The notes beneath the pieces are model-generated. The model was not told where the DNA came from, did not search any database, and worked only from the letters and a program-made list of their open reading frames with translations. Positions 54,797 through 63,371 of a stretch of DNA of 64,000 nucleotides are shown here, piece by piece. A program made the translations under genes and the position numbers. The stretch is from Pseudorhodoferax soli (lineage in GTDB: Bacteria > Pseudomonadota > Gammaproteobacteria > Burkholderiales > Burkholderiaceae_C), in contig NZ_QPJK01000007.1 of assembly GCF_003337555.1 (NCBI RefSeq), forward strand, positions 62,001-126,000. Reading direction: 5' to 3'. Each line of letters begins with the position of its first letter. Position 1 is the stretch's first letter.

Positions 54797-55018
54797 GATT
54801 GGTGTTTCGGCAAGGTGGAATCAAAGGCCTGCAAGCGCGCGCGAAGCCGCGGGTTCAGGCGGAGGGTGTTGGGACGCGCGCCTTTGCCCTCCACGGCGCG
54901 GGGCACCGCGGAGCTTGGCTGCTGTCGGAGGCGCGAGCCGCCAGGCGCGTTCAGGCCCCTGGTGTCCGTGGCATCCTGTCGATCCTTGCGCTGTTCCGCA
55001 GCGCCGGCGCAGTGCGCG

Positions 55019-55483
55019 TCAGCTGTTCACGAGCCTGATCGCGAGCATCTCGCCAGCGACGCAAACTTCGCCATTGGCACTCAGCTCCAGCCCGATCAAG
55101 GCCTTGCGGCCAACCAGAGAAAGGAGCGTCCCCTTGAGCTGCAGTTCGGGGCCGAGCGGCGTAGGCCGCTTGAAGTTGACGTTCAGCGATGCCGTCACGA
55201 ACCGTGGCAGCTGCGGGCACGCAGCGCCGTTGTCCCGCTCGGACCTCTGGCAGAAAGCAGCGGCCGAGGCCGTTCCATGGCAGTCCAGCAGCGCCGCGAT
55301 CAGCCCCCCGTACACGTTGTCCGCGATGCCGCTCGAGTACTTGGCCTCAGGAACGAAGGTGGCGACCGTCTCGCTGCCCTTCAGGTAGCTGCGCAGCCGA
55401 TGTCCATGGGGGTTCGCCGAACCGCATCCGAAGCAGTGGGAGAACAGCGGCGCATAAGCGTCCTGGATTGCGTTCAAGGTCAT
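55019..55483 (-). CDS. PaaI-type hotdog thioesterase
   Basis: 154 residues. HCFGCGSANPHGHRLRSY and YGGLIAALLDCHGTASA are the hotdog-fold acyl-CoA thioesterase pattern, with Asp67 or so in the ALLD base position. It would release free acids from CoA esters, suiting a region rich in CoA-transferase and crotonase genes. It diverges from an IclR gene at 55699 with an inverted repeat between, so it is likely controlled by it. Confidence 0.85.
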   Translation of the reverse strand: MTLNAIQDAYAPLFSHCFGCGSANPHGHRLRSYLKGSETVATFVPEAKYSSGIADNVYGGLIAALLDCHGTASAAAFCQRSERDNGAACPQLPRFVTASLNVNFKRPTPLGPELQLKGTLLSLVGRKALIGLELSANGEVCVAGEMLAIRLVNS

Positions 55484-55583
55484 GGAGGTCCTGGTCGGCG
55501 CGGCGCAGGCCGGGCAGAAGCCCCGGTCAGCTCGAACCGCATTTACTGGACGGCATCGTATGCATCAGCCCGCTCACGTTCAA

Positions 55584-55599
55584 TTGAATCTGGATTCAA
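55584..55599. promoter_or_regulatory. Inverted repeat between PaaI and IclR genes
   Basis: TTGAATC-TG-GATTCAA has perfect seven-base arms; the overlapping TTCAATTGAA just left of it is also a palindrome. It lies in the 215-base divergent spacer, 100 bases before the IclR start. IclR proteins bind such imperfect palindromes, so it is a good operator candidate. Confidence 0.5.
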
Positions 55600-55698
55600 C
55601 CATCGTTCGCCACGCTGCTGAATTTCGGAACTGCATCCACCACAGTCGAAGGGATGGCGTGCTACTCTGCCGACCCCTGCAATACAACCACGGACATC

Positions 55699-56490
55699 AT
55701 GGACCGGACCTTGCTGAAAGGGCTGGCGGTTCTGGAGGCGCTGGCAGATCTGGGTAGCGATGCCCGCACGATCGCCGATGTGGCCCAGCACACGGGATTG
55801 AGCCACAGCAACGCGCATCGAACGCTGCAAACGCTCATCCACGCCGGCTATGTCGAGCGCGAAGAGACGCGTGGCTATCGGGGAACGATGAAGATGTTCG
55901 CCCTCGGCGTGCGCCAGTTGGGTCGGCGCGACATCCGGCGCCTGGCGCAACCGCACATGGCCAGGCTCGCCGAGGAAACAGGCCACGCCGTCCATCTCTC
56001 GGTGCTGGACGGCGCGGAGGTGATCTACATCGACAAGGTCGAAGGCGCCCAACCCATCAGTGCCTACTCGCATGTCGGCGGCAGGGCACCCGCGCATGCC
56101 GTCGCGACAGGCAAGGCACTTCTGGCCGGAGGCGGTGCGGCAGCCGCCAGCGCCCTGCCCTCGCGGTTGACCCAATTCACCGCCTCGACGATCGTCGTTC
56201 GCGACGAACTGCAGGTCGAGCTGGAGAACGCGAGCCGCAGCGGCTACGCCGTGAACCGGGGCGAGTGGCGCGAAGATGTGGGTGGCATTGCGTCACCGAT
56301 CTTCACCGGCCTGGCCCGCCCCATCGCTGCGCTCGGCATCTCGGGCCCGACCGCGCGGCTCTCGCCCGTGCAGGTGCGCCGGTTTGCACCGCGCATCATG
56401 GCCATGGCGCGCGAGTTGTCCATCGCACTGGGCTACTCGCCGGGCGATCCATTGCGCGCCTGCAGCACTGGCTACCGGCCCTGCGCGTAG
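55699..56490 (+). CDS. IclR family transcriptional regulator
   Basis: 263 residues: HTH region DRTLLKGLAVLEALADLG and LSHSNAHRTLQTLIHAGYV, then the IclR effector domain (PAHAVATGKALLAGG, GGIASPIFTG). The ATG at 55699 (MDRTLLKG) is where IclR proteins start; an ATG at 55654 is in frame but its ribosome site is too close. It diverges from the thioesterase and converges on the crotonase gene with a 19-base overlap. It probably controls one or both neighbours. Confidence 0.88.
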   Translation: MDRTLLKGLAVLEALADLGSDARTIADVAQHTGLSHSNAHRTLQTLIHAGYVEREETRGYRGTMKMFALGVRQLGRRDIRRLAQPHMARLAEETGHAVHLSVLDGAEVIYIDKVEGAQPISAYSHVGGRAPAHAVATGKALLAGGGAAAASALPSRLTQFTASTIVVRDELQVELENASRSGYAVNRGEWREDVGGIASPIFTGLARPIAALGISGPTARLSPVQVRRFAPRIMAMARELSIALGYSPGDPLRACSTGYRPCA

Positions 56491-57221
56491 CGCACCAGGC
56501 GTTCCTTCAGACCGGGGCTGGCCGCAGATCGTGCGAGCGCGGCAAGGTCCGCGTCGCCATGCAGCGGGCTCAGCACGCCGTAGAGCTCGGCGCGCGCCTG
56601 GTCGTCCAGGATGCTCGCCGTCTGGATGGCAGAGGCGATGACGCTCTCACGCTCCGGTTCGGAAATGATTCGGTGGGCGAAGCCCATTCGCACGGCCGTG
56701 GCCGCGTCGAAGCTCTCCACGCGCTCGAGCACTGAGCGCGCCTGCTCGCGGCCCACGATCTCCCCGAAGCGTCGGGTGCCCAGCACCACGCCGAACTTCA
56801 GGCCGGGCATGCGGAAGGTGGCGTCGGCAACGATGCAGCGCTGCCTGCAGACAGCGACGAGATCCACCCCGGCGCCGTAGACCTTGCCCTGTGCAAGCGC
56901 AACGGTCAGCGCCGGTGACTGCGCGACTGCCTGCAGCAGGGTTTCGATGCGAACGAAGCGCAACAGCAGGTCGCCGTCCGACTGCTCCTCGATGTCGCCC
57001 AGGTCGAAGCCCGCACAGAAGCTGCGCCCTGCTCCCTGGAGAACCAGCACCTTCGGCCGACAGGCATTGATCTCCTGCACCGCGCGGATCAGCGAGTCGA
57101 CGATTGAAGCATTCAACGCATTGAGCTTGGTCGGGCGGCTCAGCGTCAGCGCCCACACGTCACCGCACCGCGCTGCCTCGAGCTCCTCGCTGCTGAGGTC
57201 ATCGACACGTTCGAAGGACAT
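56472..57221 (-). CDS. Enoyl-CoA hydratase/isomerase family protein lacking both catalytic Glu
   Basis: 249 residues. Crotonase family by RPTKLNALNASIVDSL, SFCAGFDLGDIE and the oxyanion-hole region. At the two catalytic positions of hydratases it reads GAGVDLVAVC and MPGLKFGVV, so neither glutamate of the hydratase is kept. It may be an isomerase, decarboxylase or hydrolase variant, or a non-hydratase. It follows a CaiB gene by five bases in the same operon, so it should act on the CoA ester made there. Confidence 0.78.
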   Translation of the reverse strand: MSFERVDDLSSEELEAARCGDVWALTLSRPTKLNALNASIVDSLIRAVQEINACRPKVLVLQGAGRSFCAGFDLGDIEEQSDGDLLLRFVRIETLLQAVAQSPALTVALAQGKVYGAGVDLVAVCRQRCIVADATFRMPGLKFGVVLGTRRFGEIVGREQARSVLERVESFDAATAVRMGFAHRIISEPERESVIASAIQTASILDDQARAELYGVLSPLHGDADLAALARSAASPGLKERLVRYAQGR

Positions 57222-57226
57222 GGCCG

Positions 57227-58390
57227 TCAGCGACTCGTGTGCGTGTTGCCGAGCTCGCCGAGCACTTCATCGGTGTGCTGGCCCAGCGTCGGTGGCGCCC
57301 GGCGCACGCCCTGCACCGCGCCGCCGATCCGGATCGGGGAGACGAACGTCTTGGTGCTCACGCCATTCGGAAGCGTGAGCGGCTGGACCCACTGCATGTG
57401 CTGGACCTGCGGATCCTGGAGGACTTCGGAATACGAATTGATGGGCGCGCACGGGACGCCTGCGTCCCTGAACCGCGCGAGCCAGGTCGCGGTGTCTTCT
57501 TGCGCGAAGACCGCCTCGAGGATCTCAAGAAGCGCCTGCTGGTGCGAGGCACGCAGCGTCGGGGTCGCAAAGCGGTTGTCCTCGAGCAGCTCGGGCCGGC
57601 CGACAACCTCGCAGACCGACGCCCAAAGCGCGTTGTTGCCGGCGGCGAGTCCGAAGTGTCCGTCGCGCGAGCGGAACACCCTGTAGGGCGCGTTGCGCGG
57701 ATGCGCCGAGCCCAAAGGCTTCGGATCGATCCCACTGCCAAAGTACTCCGACGTCTGCAGCGCCGAGATGCCCAGAGTGGCCCCCAGCATCGGCACATCG
57801 ATGTGCGTGCCCGTTCCAGACTTCGCCACCTCGCGGAGCGCCGCAGCGATATAGAACGCAGCGTACAGGCCTGCCGAGAAGTCGGCGAGCGGTACGCCGC
57901 ACTTCACAGGGGCGCCGCCCGGCTCTCCGGTCACGCTCATGATCCCGCTCATCGCCTGCACGGTCAGGTCGAATCCGCCCTCGCCCGAGCGCGGGCCGGT
58001 CTGTCCGTAAGCGGAGATCGAGCAGTAGACGAGGCGCGGGTTCAGCGCGGACAGGTCGGCGTACCCGACACCCAGCCGGTCCATCACGCCTGGCCGGTTG
58101 TTCTCGACCAGGACGTCCGCATCGACAACTAAACGTCGGAACAGCGCGACATGCTCGGCGTCCTTGAGGTCGAGTGCGACCGAACGCTTGTTGCGGTTGA
58201 GCGAAGCGAAGTTCTCGCTGAACCCCTGCGTGATCGGCGGCCAGCTGCGCAGCGTGTCGCCGCCTTGCGGGTGTTCGACCTTGATCAGGTCTGCTCCCTG
58301 ATCGGCAAGCAACATGCCGCAGAACGGGCCTGCGGCAACGTTGCACACCTCGATGACTTTGACTCCCTCGAGCGGGAGGTGGCTGGACAT
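57227..58390 (-). CDS. CaiB/BaiF family (class III) CoA-transferase
   Basis: 387 residues. EGVKVIEVCNVAAGPFCGMLLADQGADLIKVE is the class III signature, and GFDLTVQAMSGIMSV holds the catalytic Asp. The ATG at 58390 has AAGGAG seven bases upstream. The non-canonical crotonase gene follows by five bases, so the pair forms a small unit for activating and then rearranging one acid. Substrate unknown. Confidence 0.9.
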   Translation of the reverse strand: MSSHLPLEGVKVIEVCNVAAGPFCGMLLADQGADLIKVEHPQGGDTLRSWPPITQGFSENFASLNRNKRSVALDLKDAEHVALFRRLVVDADVLVENNRPGVMDRLGVGYADLSALNPRLVYCSISAYGQTGPRSGEGGFDLTVQAMSGIMSVTGEPGGAPVKCGVPLADFSAGLYAAFYIAAALREVAKSGTGTHIDVPMLGATLGISALQTSEYFGSGIDPKPLGSAHPRNAPYRVFRSRDGHFGLAAGNNALWASVCEVVGRPELLEDNRFATPTLRASHQQALLEILEAVFAQEDTATWLARFRDAGVPCAPINSYSEVLQDPQVQHMQWVQPLTLPNGVSTKTFVSPIRIGGAVQGVRRAPPTLGQHTDEVLGELGNTHTSR

Positions 58391-58537
58391 GCGAATCTCC
58401 TTGTCGGCATATGCACGGCATGAACTCGGCGAGCAGGCGGGCCCGCCAAGTCTGCGGCGCGCGCAGCGTAGCACCGGCTGCTCGGAGTCAACAAGTTTCT
58501 CTCGGAGATTCCCAATAGTTGGGAACTGTTCGGCATG

Positions 58538-59482
58538 TCAGCCCTGCGCGTACCCCGGCATTCGTGCCATCGACCGGCCCCATTGGTCGGCCAGATCCAG
58601 GAACCGCTTCAGCCCGCGAGTGGCGTGCTTGTTCCGGTGGGTGACGACGTAGCATTGACGGGACATCCTGGGGATCTCCGTCCGAAGAATGCAAAGCCTT
58701 CCACTGGCAACCGCGCTGTCCACCACCCAGCGCGAGAGGCAGGCGACTCCGATGCCTTCCGCCGCGGCACCGACAATCGCCTCCGAGCTCCCCAGCACCA
58801 GGCTGCTGCCGTAGCGCCGCACATAGGGGAGCAGCAACTGGTCGGTCACTTCGCGGGTGCCGGACCCCTTTTCGCGCAGCAACCATCGCAGGCCGGCCAG
58901 AGCCCCTGAGGACACGGGTTCAGGCTGCTCGCCGGCCAGCGTCGGCGACGCGACGAGAACGAGTTCGTCCTGCAACCAAGGCGTCTCGACGAGATCGTCA
59001 TTGCCGGACGGCCCCTCCACGAGCCCGGCGTCCAACGCAAAGCTCGCCACTTCATCGCAGATGGCCTCCGTGTTGCCGATGCGCACCGTCGCGCTGGCGG
59101 ACGCGGACCGCGCGCCGAACTCGCCGCCGCCGAGCAACATCGGCAGCATGCGCGGGATGACATGGTTGCCGATGGTGGTGCTCGCCCCAAGACGCAGCGA
59201 CGTCATCGCGTCCGGATCGACCGCCAACCTCTCGATCTCGGCCGCGCCATCGATCTGCGCCAGGGCCAACGGCAACAAGGCCCGGCCGTTCTCGTTCAGG
59301 TACAGCCGCTTTCCAGTGCGGTCGAACAGTTGAACCGCAAGCAGGCGCTCCAGTTCGTTGACAGCGGAGCTGGTGGCGGACTGGGAAAGCGCCACGGCCT
59401 GCGCCGCTGCGTTCGTGCTGCCAGACTGGGCAACGGCGACGAAGATCTGCAGCTGTCGCAGGGTCAGGCGAAGGGGGTTCAA
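58538..59482 (-). CDS. LysR family regulator (YeiE-like)
   Basis: 314 residues. HTH (LTLRQLQIFVAVAQSGSTNAAA, SQSATSSAVNELERLL) and a LysR effector domain. It diverges from a YeiH-type transporter gene, the arrangement of E. coli yeiE-yeiH, where YeiE regulates in response to sulfite-related signals as I recall. A perfect palindrome sits in the 117-base spacer. Assignment to YeiE rests on that context and general similarity. Confidence 0.85.
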   Translation of the reverse strand: MNPLRLTLRQLQIFVAVAQSGSTNAAAQAVALSQSATSSAVNELERLLAVQLFDRTGKRLYLNENGRALLPLALAQIDGAAEIERLAVDPDAMTSLRLGASTTIGNHVIPRMLPMLLGGGEFGARSASASATVRIGNTEAICDEVASFALDAGLVEGPSGNDDLVETPWLQDELVLVASPTLAGEQPEPVSSGALAGLRWLLREKGSGTREVTDQLLLPYVRRYGSSLVLGSSEAIVGAAAEGIGVACLSRWVVDSAVASGRLCILRTEIPRMSRQCYVVTHRNKHATRGLKRFLDLADQWGRSMARMPGYAQG

Positions 59483-59550
59483 GACGATGGTCTCCTATCG
59501 AACGAATCGCTAAGCACTACCGAGACAAGACGTTGGACGCGCGAGCGGGG

Positions 59551-59569
59551 GCGCCAAAGAATTTGGCGC
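59551..59569. promoter_or_regulatory. Perfect inverted repeat before the YeiH-type gene
   Basis: GCGCCAAAGAATTTGGCGC has perfect eight-base arms around GAA and ends 30 bases before the transporter start at 59600. It lies in the divergent LysR/transporter spacer and may be the LysR operator; as RNA it would also form a hairpin in the transporter leader. Confidence 0.55.
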
Positions 59570-59599
59570 AACGCTTCTCAACTTCGCCCCACGCACACC

Positions 59600-60685
59600 A
59601 TGTCCTCAACCCCAGCCGGCGCATCGGCGCTCGGATCCGCCAATGCTCCCACGCGGCTCTTCGCCGGCGTCCTTCTCTCGGCGGCGTTGGCCGCCGCGGC
59701 CATGTCCGTCAGCCAAGCTAAATGGATGCAGAGCCACGGCTTCAGCGCTCTCACGCTGGCCATCGTCTTCGGGATGCTCGTCGGCAACTTCATGCCGGGT
59801 GCCTGGCACGGCAGCGTCGGCGCAGGCATCAACTTCTCCAAGCAGCGCCTGCTGCGCCTGGGCATCATCCTGTACGGCTTTCGCCTCACGCTCCAGGATG
59901 TCGGCCATGTGGGCCTCGCTGGCGTCCTGATCGACGCAGCGGTGCTGGTCTCGACGTTCCTGCTGGCCTGCTACGCGGGCGCCAGATGGTTCGGACTCGA
60001 CCCGAAGACCTCGATGTTGATCGGCGTCGGCAGCTCGGTCTGCGGCGCCGCTGCGGTGATCGGTGCCGAGGCTGTGGTGAAGGCGCGCGCGGAGCAGGTC
60101 GCCGTCGCGATCGCGACGGTGGTCGTCTTCGGAACCATCGCGATCTTCATGTATCCGCTGCTCTACACGCTGAATGCCGACCTGCACCTGATCCCTGGCG
60201 GCATGCTGGGCTTCGGCATCTACACGGGATCGACGGTGCACGAAGTGGCGCAGGTCGTCGCGATCGGCAAGACCATCGGGGCCGAGGCGGCCGACACCGC
60301 CGTGATCTCCAAGATGGTCCGCGTGATGATGCTGGCGCCGTTCCTGATGTGCATCGCTGCGTGGTTGGCACGCCAGCAACGCCAGGGCGCGGCCACCGCA
60401 GGCCGTCAGAAGCTCGCGAGCATCATTCCATGGTTCGCGGTCGGCTTCGTCCTGGTCGTCCTCTTCAACTCCTTCGGCATGGTCCCGACCTCGGCGTCCA
60501 AGGCCATCGAGACCTTCGACACCATCGTGCTGGCGATGGCAATGGCCGCGCTGGGTGTCTCCACACGCGTCAGCGCCTTGCGGCAGGCCGGCCTCAAGCC
60601 ACTTCTGCTCGCGCTGGTCCTGTTCATCTGGCTCGTCATCGGCGGCGGCCTGATCAACCGCCTCGTGATGACAAGCCTTGCCTGA
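59600..60685 (+). CDS. YeiH family (UPF0324) putative sulfate/sulfite exporter
   Basis: 361 residues with about ten hydrophobic helices across its length. SKQRLLRLGIILYGFRLTLQDV, MLIGVGSSVCGAAAVIGAEAVVKA and GSTVHEVAQVVAIGK are family hallmarks. The members are thought to export sulfite or sulfate-like anions. The ATG at 59600 begins the conserved N-terminus; upstream codons are unlike the family. With its divergent LysR gene it forms a self-contained unit. In a window with a thiol dioxygenase and a sulfatase, export of a sulfur anion would fit. Confidence 0.88.
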   Translation: MSSTPAGASALGSANAPTRLFAGVLLSAALAAAAMSVSQAKWMQSHGFSALTLAIVFGMLVGNFMPGAWHGSVGAGINFSKQRLLRLGIILYGFRLTLQDVGHVGLAGVLIDAAVLVSTFLLACYAGARWFGLDPKTSMLIGVGSSVCGAAAVIGAEAVVKARAEQVAVAIATVVVFGTIAIFMYPLLYTLNADLHLIPGGMLGFGIYTGSTVHEVAQVVAIGKTIGAEAADTAVISKMVRVMMLAPFLMCIAAWLARQQRQGAATAGRQKLASIIPWFAVGFVLVVLFNSFGMVPTSASKAIETFDTIVLAMAMAALGVSTRVSALRQAGLKPLLLALVLFIWLVIGGGLINRLVMTSLA

Positions 60686-60935
60686 GCGCAAGCCGAAACA
60701 GCCAGCACGCCGCACCTTCGCCGGTGCACCAGCACGGCGTGCCACGAGCGCGCGGACCAGGTCACCCAGCCTCCCGCGCTCGCGACGCGGTGGCGCTCCC
60801 AGGGGTTGGCGGCGTCGCCGGCCACCCGCAGTCATCTTTGTCGGGCGCAGCGAAGACCGTCGCGGCCCGCGCCGGACCGTCCGTGCGTGCAGCCAACCCG
60901 CCGCCCGGCCGATGTTGCAGTCGGAGGCCAAGGGG

Positions 60936-61427
60936 TCACAGGTCCATGCGCATCTCGTGCCAGGTGATGCCTGCGAGATCGGAGGCCGAGAGCTTCGCGT
61001 AGCTGAAGCCGAGGCGGCAATACAGGTCGACGTAGCGCTCCTTGCACATGAGATGGATAGATCGCTTGCCTCTCTCGCGCATGGCCTTCACGAAGGCGTC
61101 CATCAGGGGGATGGAGAACCCCGCCCCCTGGCGCAGCGGGTCGATGGCCACCGACATGATCACGACGTGGGGCGCCTGGGGGTCGTGCCCCTTGAGCTCC
61201 TTGAACGAGTTGTCCGCCAGCACGACCTCGTTCGCGCAGCCACTGTTGATGAAGCCCACGACCTCATCGCCGAACTGCATCAGCAGGAAGCCCTCGGGAT
61301 ACTCGGCAATGCGCTTGGCAATCTTCTCCCGGCTTGCGGCCTCGTCGCCCTCGTACGCACGGAACTCGATCTCGTGGCATCGATCCACATCCGAGGGCGT
61401 CGCAAACCTGAACGTTGGAGCATGCAT
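60936..61427 (-). CDS. GNAT family N-acetyltransferase
   Basis: 163 residues. The GNAT core is seen: VVIMSVAIDPLRQGAGFSIPLMDAFV is motif A with the acetyl-CoA loop R/Q-x-x-G-x-G, and HLMCKERYVDLYCRLGFSYAK is motif B. The ATG at 61427 (MHAPTFRFATPSD) matches the family N-terminus; the frame upstream is open by chance. Substrate unknown. It stands alone between the exporter and the DsbG-like gene. Confidence 0.85.
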   Translation of the reverse strand: MHAPTFRFATPSDVDRCHEIEFRAYEGDEAASREKIAKRIAEYPEGFLLMQFGDEVVGFINSGCANEVVLADNSFKELKGHDPQAPHVVIMSVAIDPLRQGAGFSIPLMDAFVKAMRERGKRSIHLMCKERYVDLYCRLGFSYAKLSASDLAGITWHEMRMDL

Positions 61428-61699
61428 CTGTCTGAACCTCACTGTGCCGGCGCATTCGGTGCCGACTCTTGGCATGCTAGCCTGAGCCCGCCTTCCTCGG
61501 CCACTTCTGTCCCTGCATCGGGGACCCGGACGGGGCGCCGGGTGTGCAGGTCTGGGCCACGGACACGCCATGGACAGAGCCTCTCTGGCGGCCAAGGCCC
61601 GTCGACGGATGCGTCCTTCGCCCAAGCCACAACCTTGCGCACGCGCTTCACGACCGCATGTGCGTCCCCGAGATGATCACACCAGGAACGAACAAACCA

Positions 61700-62281
61700 A
61701 TGCAATCCCGTCCGACCGAATTCTCCCGTCGTCACCTGATCTGCGCCAGCGGAGCTGCGCTTGGGCTCTTCGCAGGCCGGACGCCGGCCAGCCAACCGGC
61801 AGTGGACGACGCTTCGGTCCTCTGGAGCGACCTGGAGAAGGCGCCGTGGATCTCCGGCGGCGGCGCGGCCGCGCAACGCATCGTGTATGTGTTCAGCGAT
61901 CCGAACTGCATCTGGTGCCATCGCTTCTGGGAAGCCTCGCGGCCCTGGGTCGATGCCGGCAAGGTGCAGCTGCGCTATCTCATCGTGGGCCTGGTGCGGC
62001 CGGACAGCGCGCGCAAGGCCGCAGCGATCCTCGGTGCCAAGGATCCGGCACAGGCCATCCAGGACCACGAGAAGGCGTACGACCGTGGCGGCGTCTCGCC
62101 CCTGCCCGCCGTGCCCGAGAACACGGCCAGAACCTTGGAGAACAATCTGCGCCTGATGCGTTCGATCGGCTTCCGTGGAACGCCTGCCCTGGTCTACCGC
62201 GATGCGCGCGGAGAGGTCACGGCCATGGCTGGATTTCCCAAAACGGAGGACGGCCTGGCTTCGGTGTTGGGCAAACGCTGA
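61700..62281 (+). CDS. DsbG-like thioredoxin-fold protein with twin-arginine signal
   Basis: 193 residues from the ATG at 61700. A twin-arginine-type signal (FSRRHLICASGAALGLFAG) suggests Tat export of a folded protein. The redox motif is DPNCIWCHRFW (C70, C73), and WVDAGKVQLRYLIVGLVRPDSARKAAAIL closely parallels the dsbG product at 9343, whose N-terminal dimer domain is missing here. It is thus a short DsbG paralogue. It converges on a Bug gene, with no other redox gene near. Partner unknown; a DsbD could reduce it. Confidence 0.82.
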   Translation: MQSRPTEFSRRHLICASGAALGLFAGRTPASQPAVDDASVLWSDLEKAPWISGGGAAAQRIVYVFSDPNCIWCHRFWEASRPWVDAGKVQLRYLIVGLVRPDSARKAAAILGAKDPAQAIQDHEKAYDRGGVSPLPAVPENTARTLENNLRLMRSIGFRGTPALVYRDARGEVTAMAGFPKTEDGLASVLGKR

Positions 62282-62343
62282 TCGCCGGCCGTCCGGTCCC
62301 GCGGCAGCCATGCGGCGCGCGGGACGCGGCTCGGTCACGCGGC

Positions 62344-63309
62344 TCAGTCGATCGTGATCTTCGCGCTTCGGGCGAGTTCGCCCCAGCGGCTGACTTCGTC
62401 GACGGTCAGCTTCTTCAGCTCGGCAGGCGTACCTCCGCCGGCATCCGCACCAAGCTTGACCCAACGCTCCACGAAAGCCTTGTCCTTGAACGCGTTGTTG
62501 ATCGCCAGGTTGAGGCGATCGACGACCGCCTGCGGCGTCTTCGCGGGAGCGTAGAGACCGTACCAGCTGGTGGCGTCGTAGTTCGGGGCACCGCTCTCGG
62601 CGATGGTCGGCACCTGGGGAAGGTGCGGTGAGCGCGCCTTCGCCGTGACCGCGATCGCACGCACATTGCCCGCGTTGATGTGCTGCAGCGCGGAAGGCAT
62701 GGTTTCGAACATGAGCGCCACATTTCCGGAGATCACGTCCACCATGGCCGGGCTGGATCCGCGGTATGGCACATGCGTCATCTGGGTGCCGGTGGCGTTC
62801 TTGAAGTACTCGGCCATCAGGTGCTGCATCGTGCCGGCGCCCGGGGTCGCGTAGCTGTACCGTTGGGGCTCGGCCTTGAGCAAGGCCACGAGCTCGCGCA
62901 CGTTCTTGGCAGGCAGCGCGTTGTTGATGATCAAAGCGTGGTTCACGCGGCCGAGGAACCCGATCGGCGTGAGGTCGCGGATGTCGTAGCCGAGCTTGGG
63001 ATACACGGACTGCGCGATCGCGTGGTGCACGGCGCCGAAGAGAACCGTGTAGCCGTCGGGCTTGGCCTTGGATGCCACGTCCGCACCAATCGTACCGCCC
63101 GCGCCGCCTCGGTTCTCCACGATCACCGACTGGCCGAGATCGCGCTGCAGACGTTCGGCAAGCGCCCTCGAAAGGATGTCCACCGTTCCACCCGGGGCAT
63201 AGGGCGCGATCAGGCGAATGACCTGGTTGGGGTACTCGGACTGGGCCAGTGCCGAGACCCAGGGAATGCCGGCCATGGCTGCGGCCGTGCACAGAGTTCT
63301 TCGATTCAT
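62344..63309 (-). CDS. Bug/TctC family receptor
   Basis: 321 residues. Signal peptide MNRRTLCTAAAMAGIPWVSA, cut near ALAQ, then YPNQVIRLIAPYAPGGTVD, VIVENRGGAGGT, KPDGYTVLF, VPYRGSSPAMVDV: a Bug protein. The ATG at 63309 has GGAG five bases upstream. It follows the acyl-CoA dehydrogenase gene by 62 bases on the same strand, so it is likely part of that operon, bringing in an acid to be activated and oxidised. Ligand unknown. Confidence 0.91.
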   Translation of the reverse strand: MNRRTLCTAAAMAGIPWVSALAQSEYPNQVIRLIAPYAPGGTVDILSRALAERLQRDLGQSVIVENRGGAGGTIGADVASKAKPDGYTVLFGAVHHAIAQSVYPKLGYDIRDLTPIGFLGRVNHALIINNALPAKNVRELVALLKAEPQRYSYATPGAGTMQHLMAEYFKNATGTQMTHVPYRGSSPAMVDVISGNVALMFETMPSALQHINAGNVRAIAVTAKARSPHLPQVPTIAESGAPNYDATSWYGLYAPAKTPQAVVDRLNLAINNAFKDKAFVERWVKLGADAGGGTPAELKKLTVDEVSRWGELARSAKITID

Positions 63310-63371
63310 GTTGTCTCCTCTTGATCGGATCGGCACCGAGGGGCCTGGGGCCCTCGGCGCCGGACCAGGAC

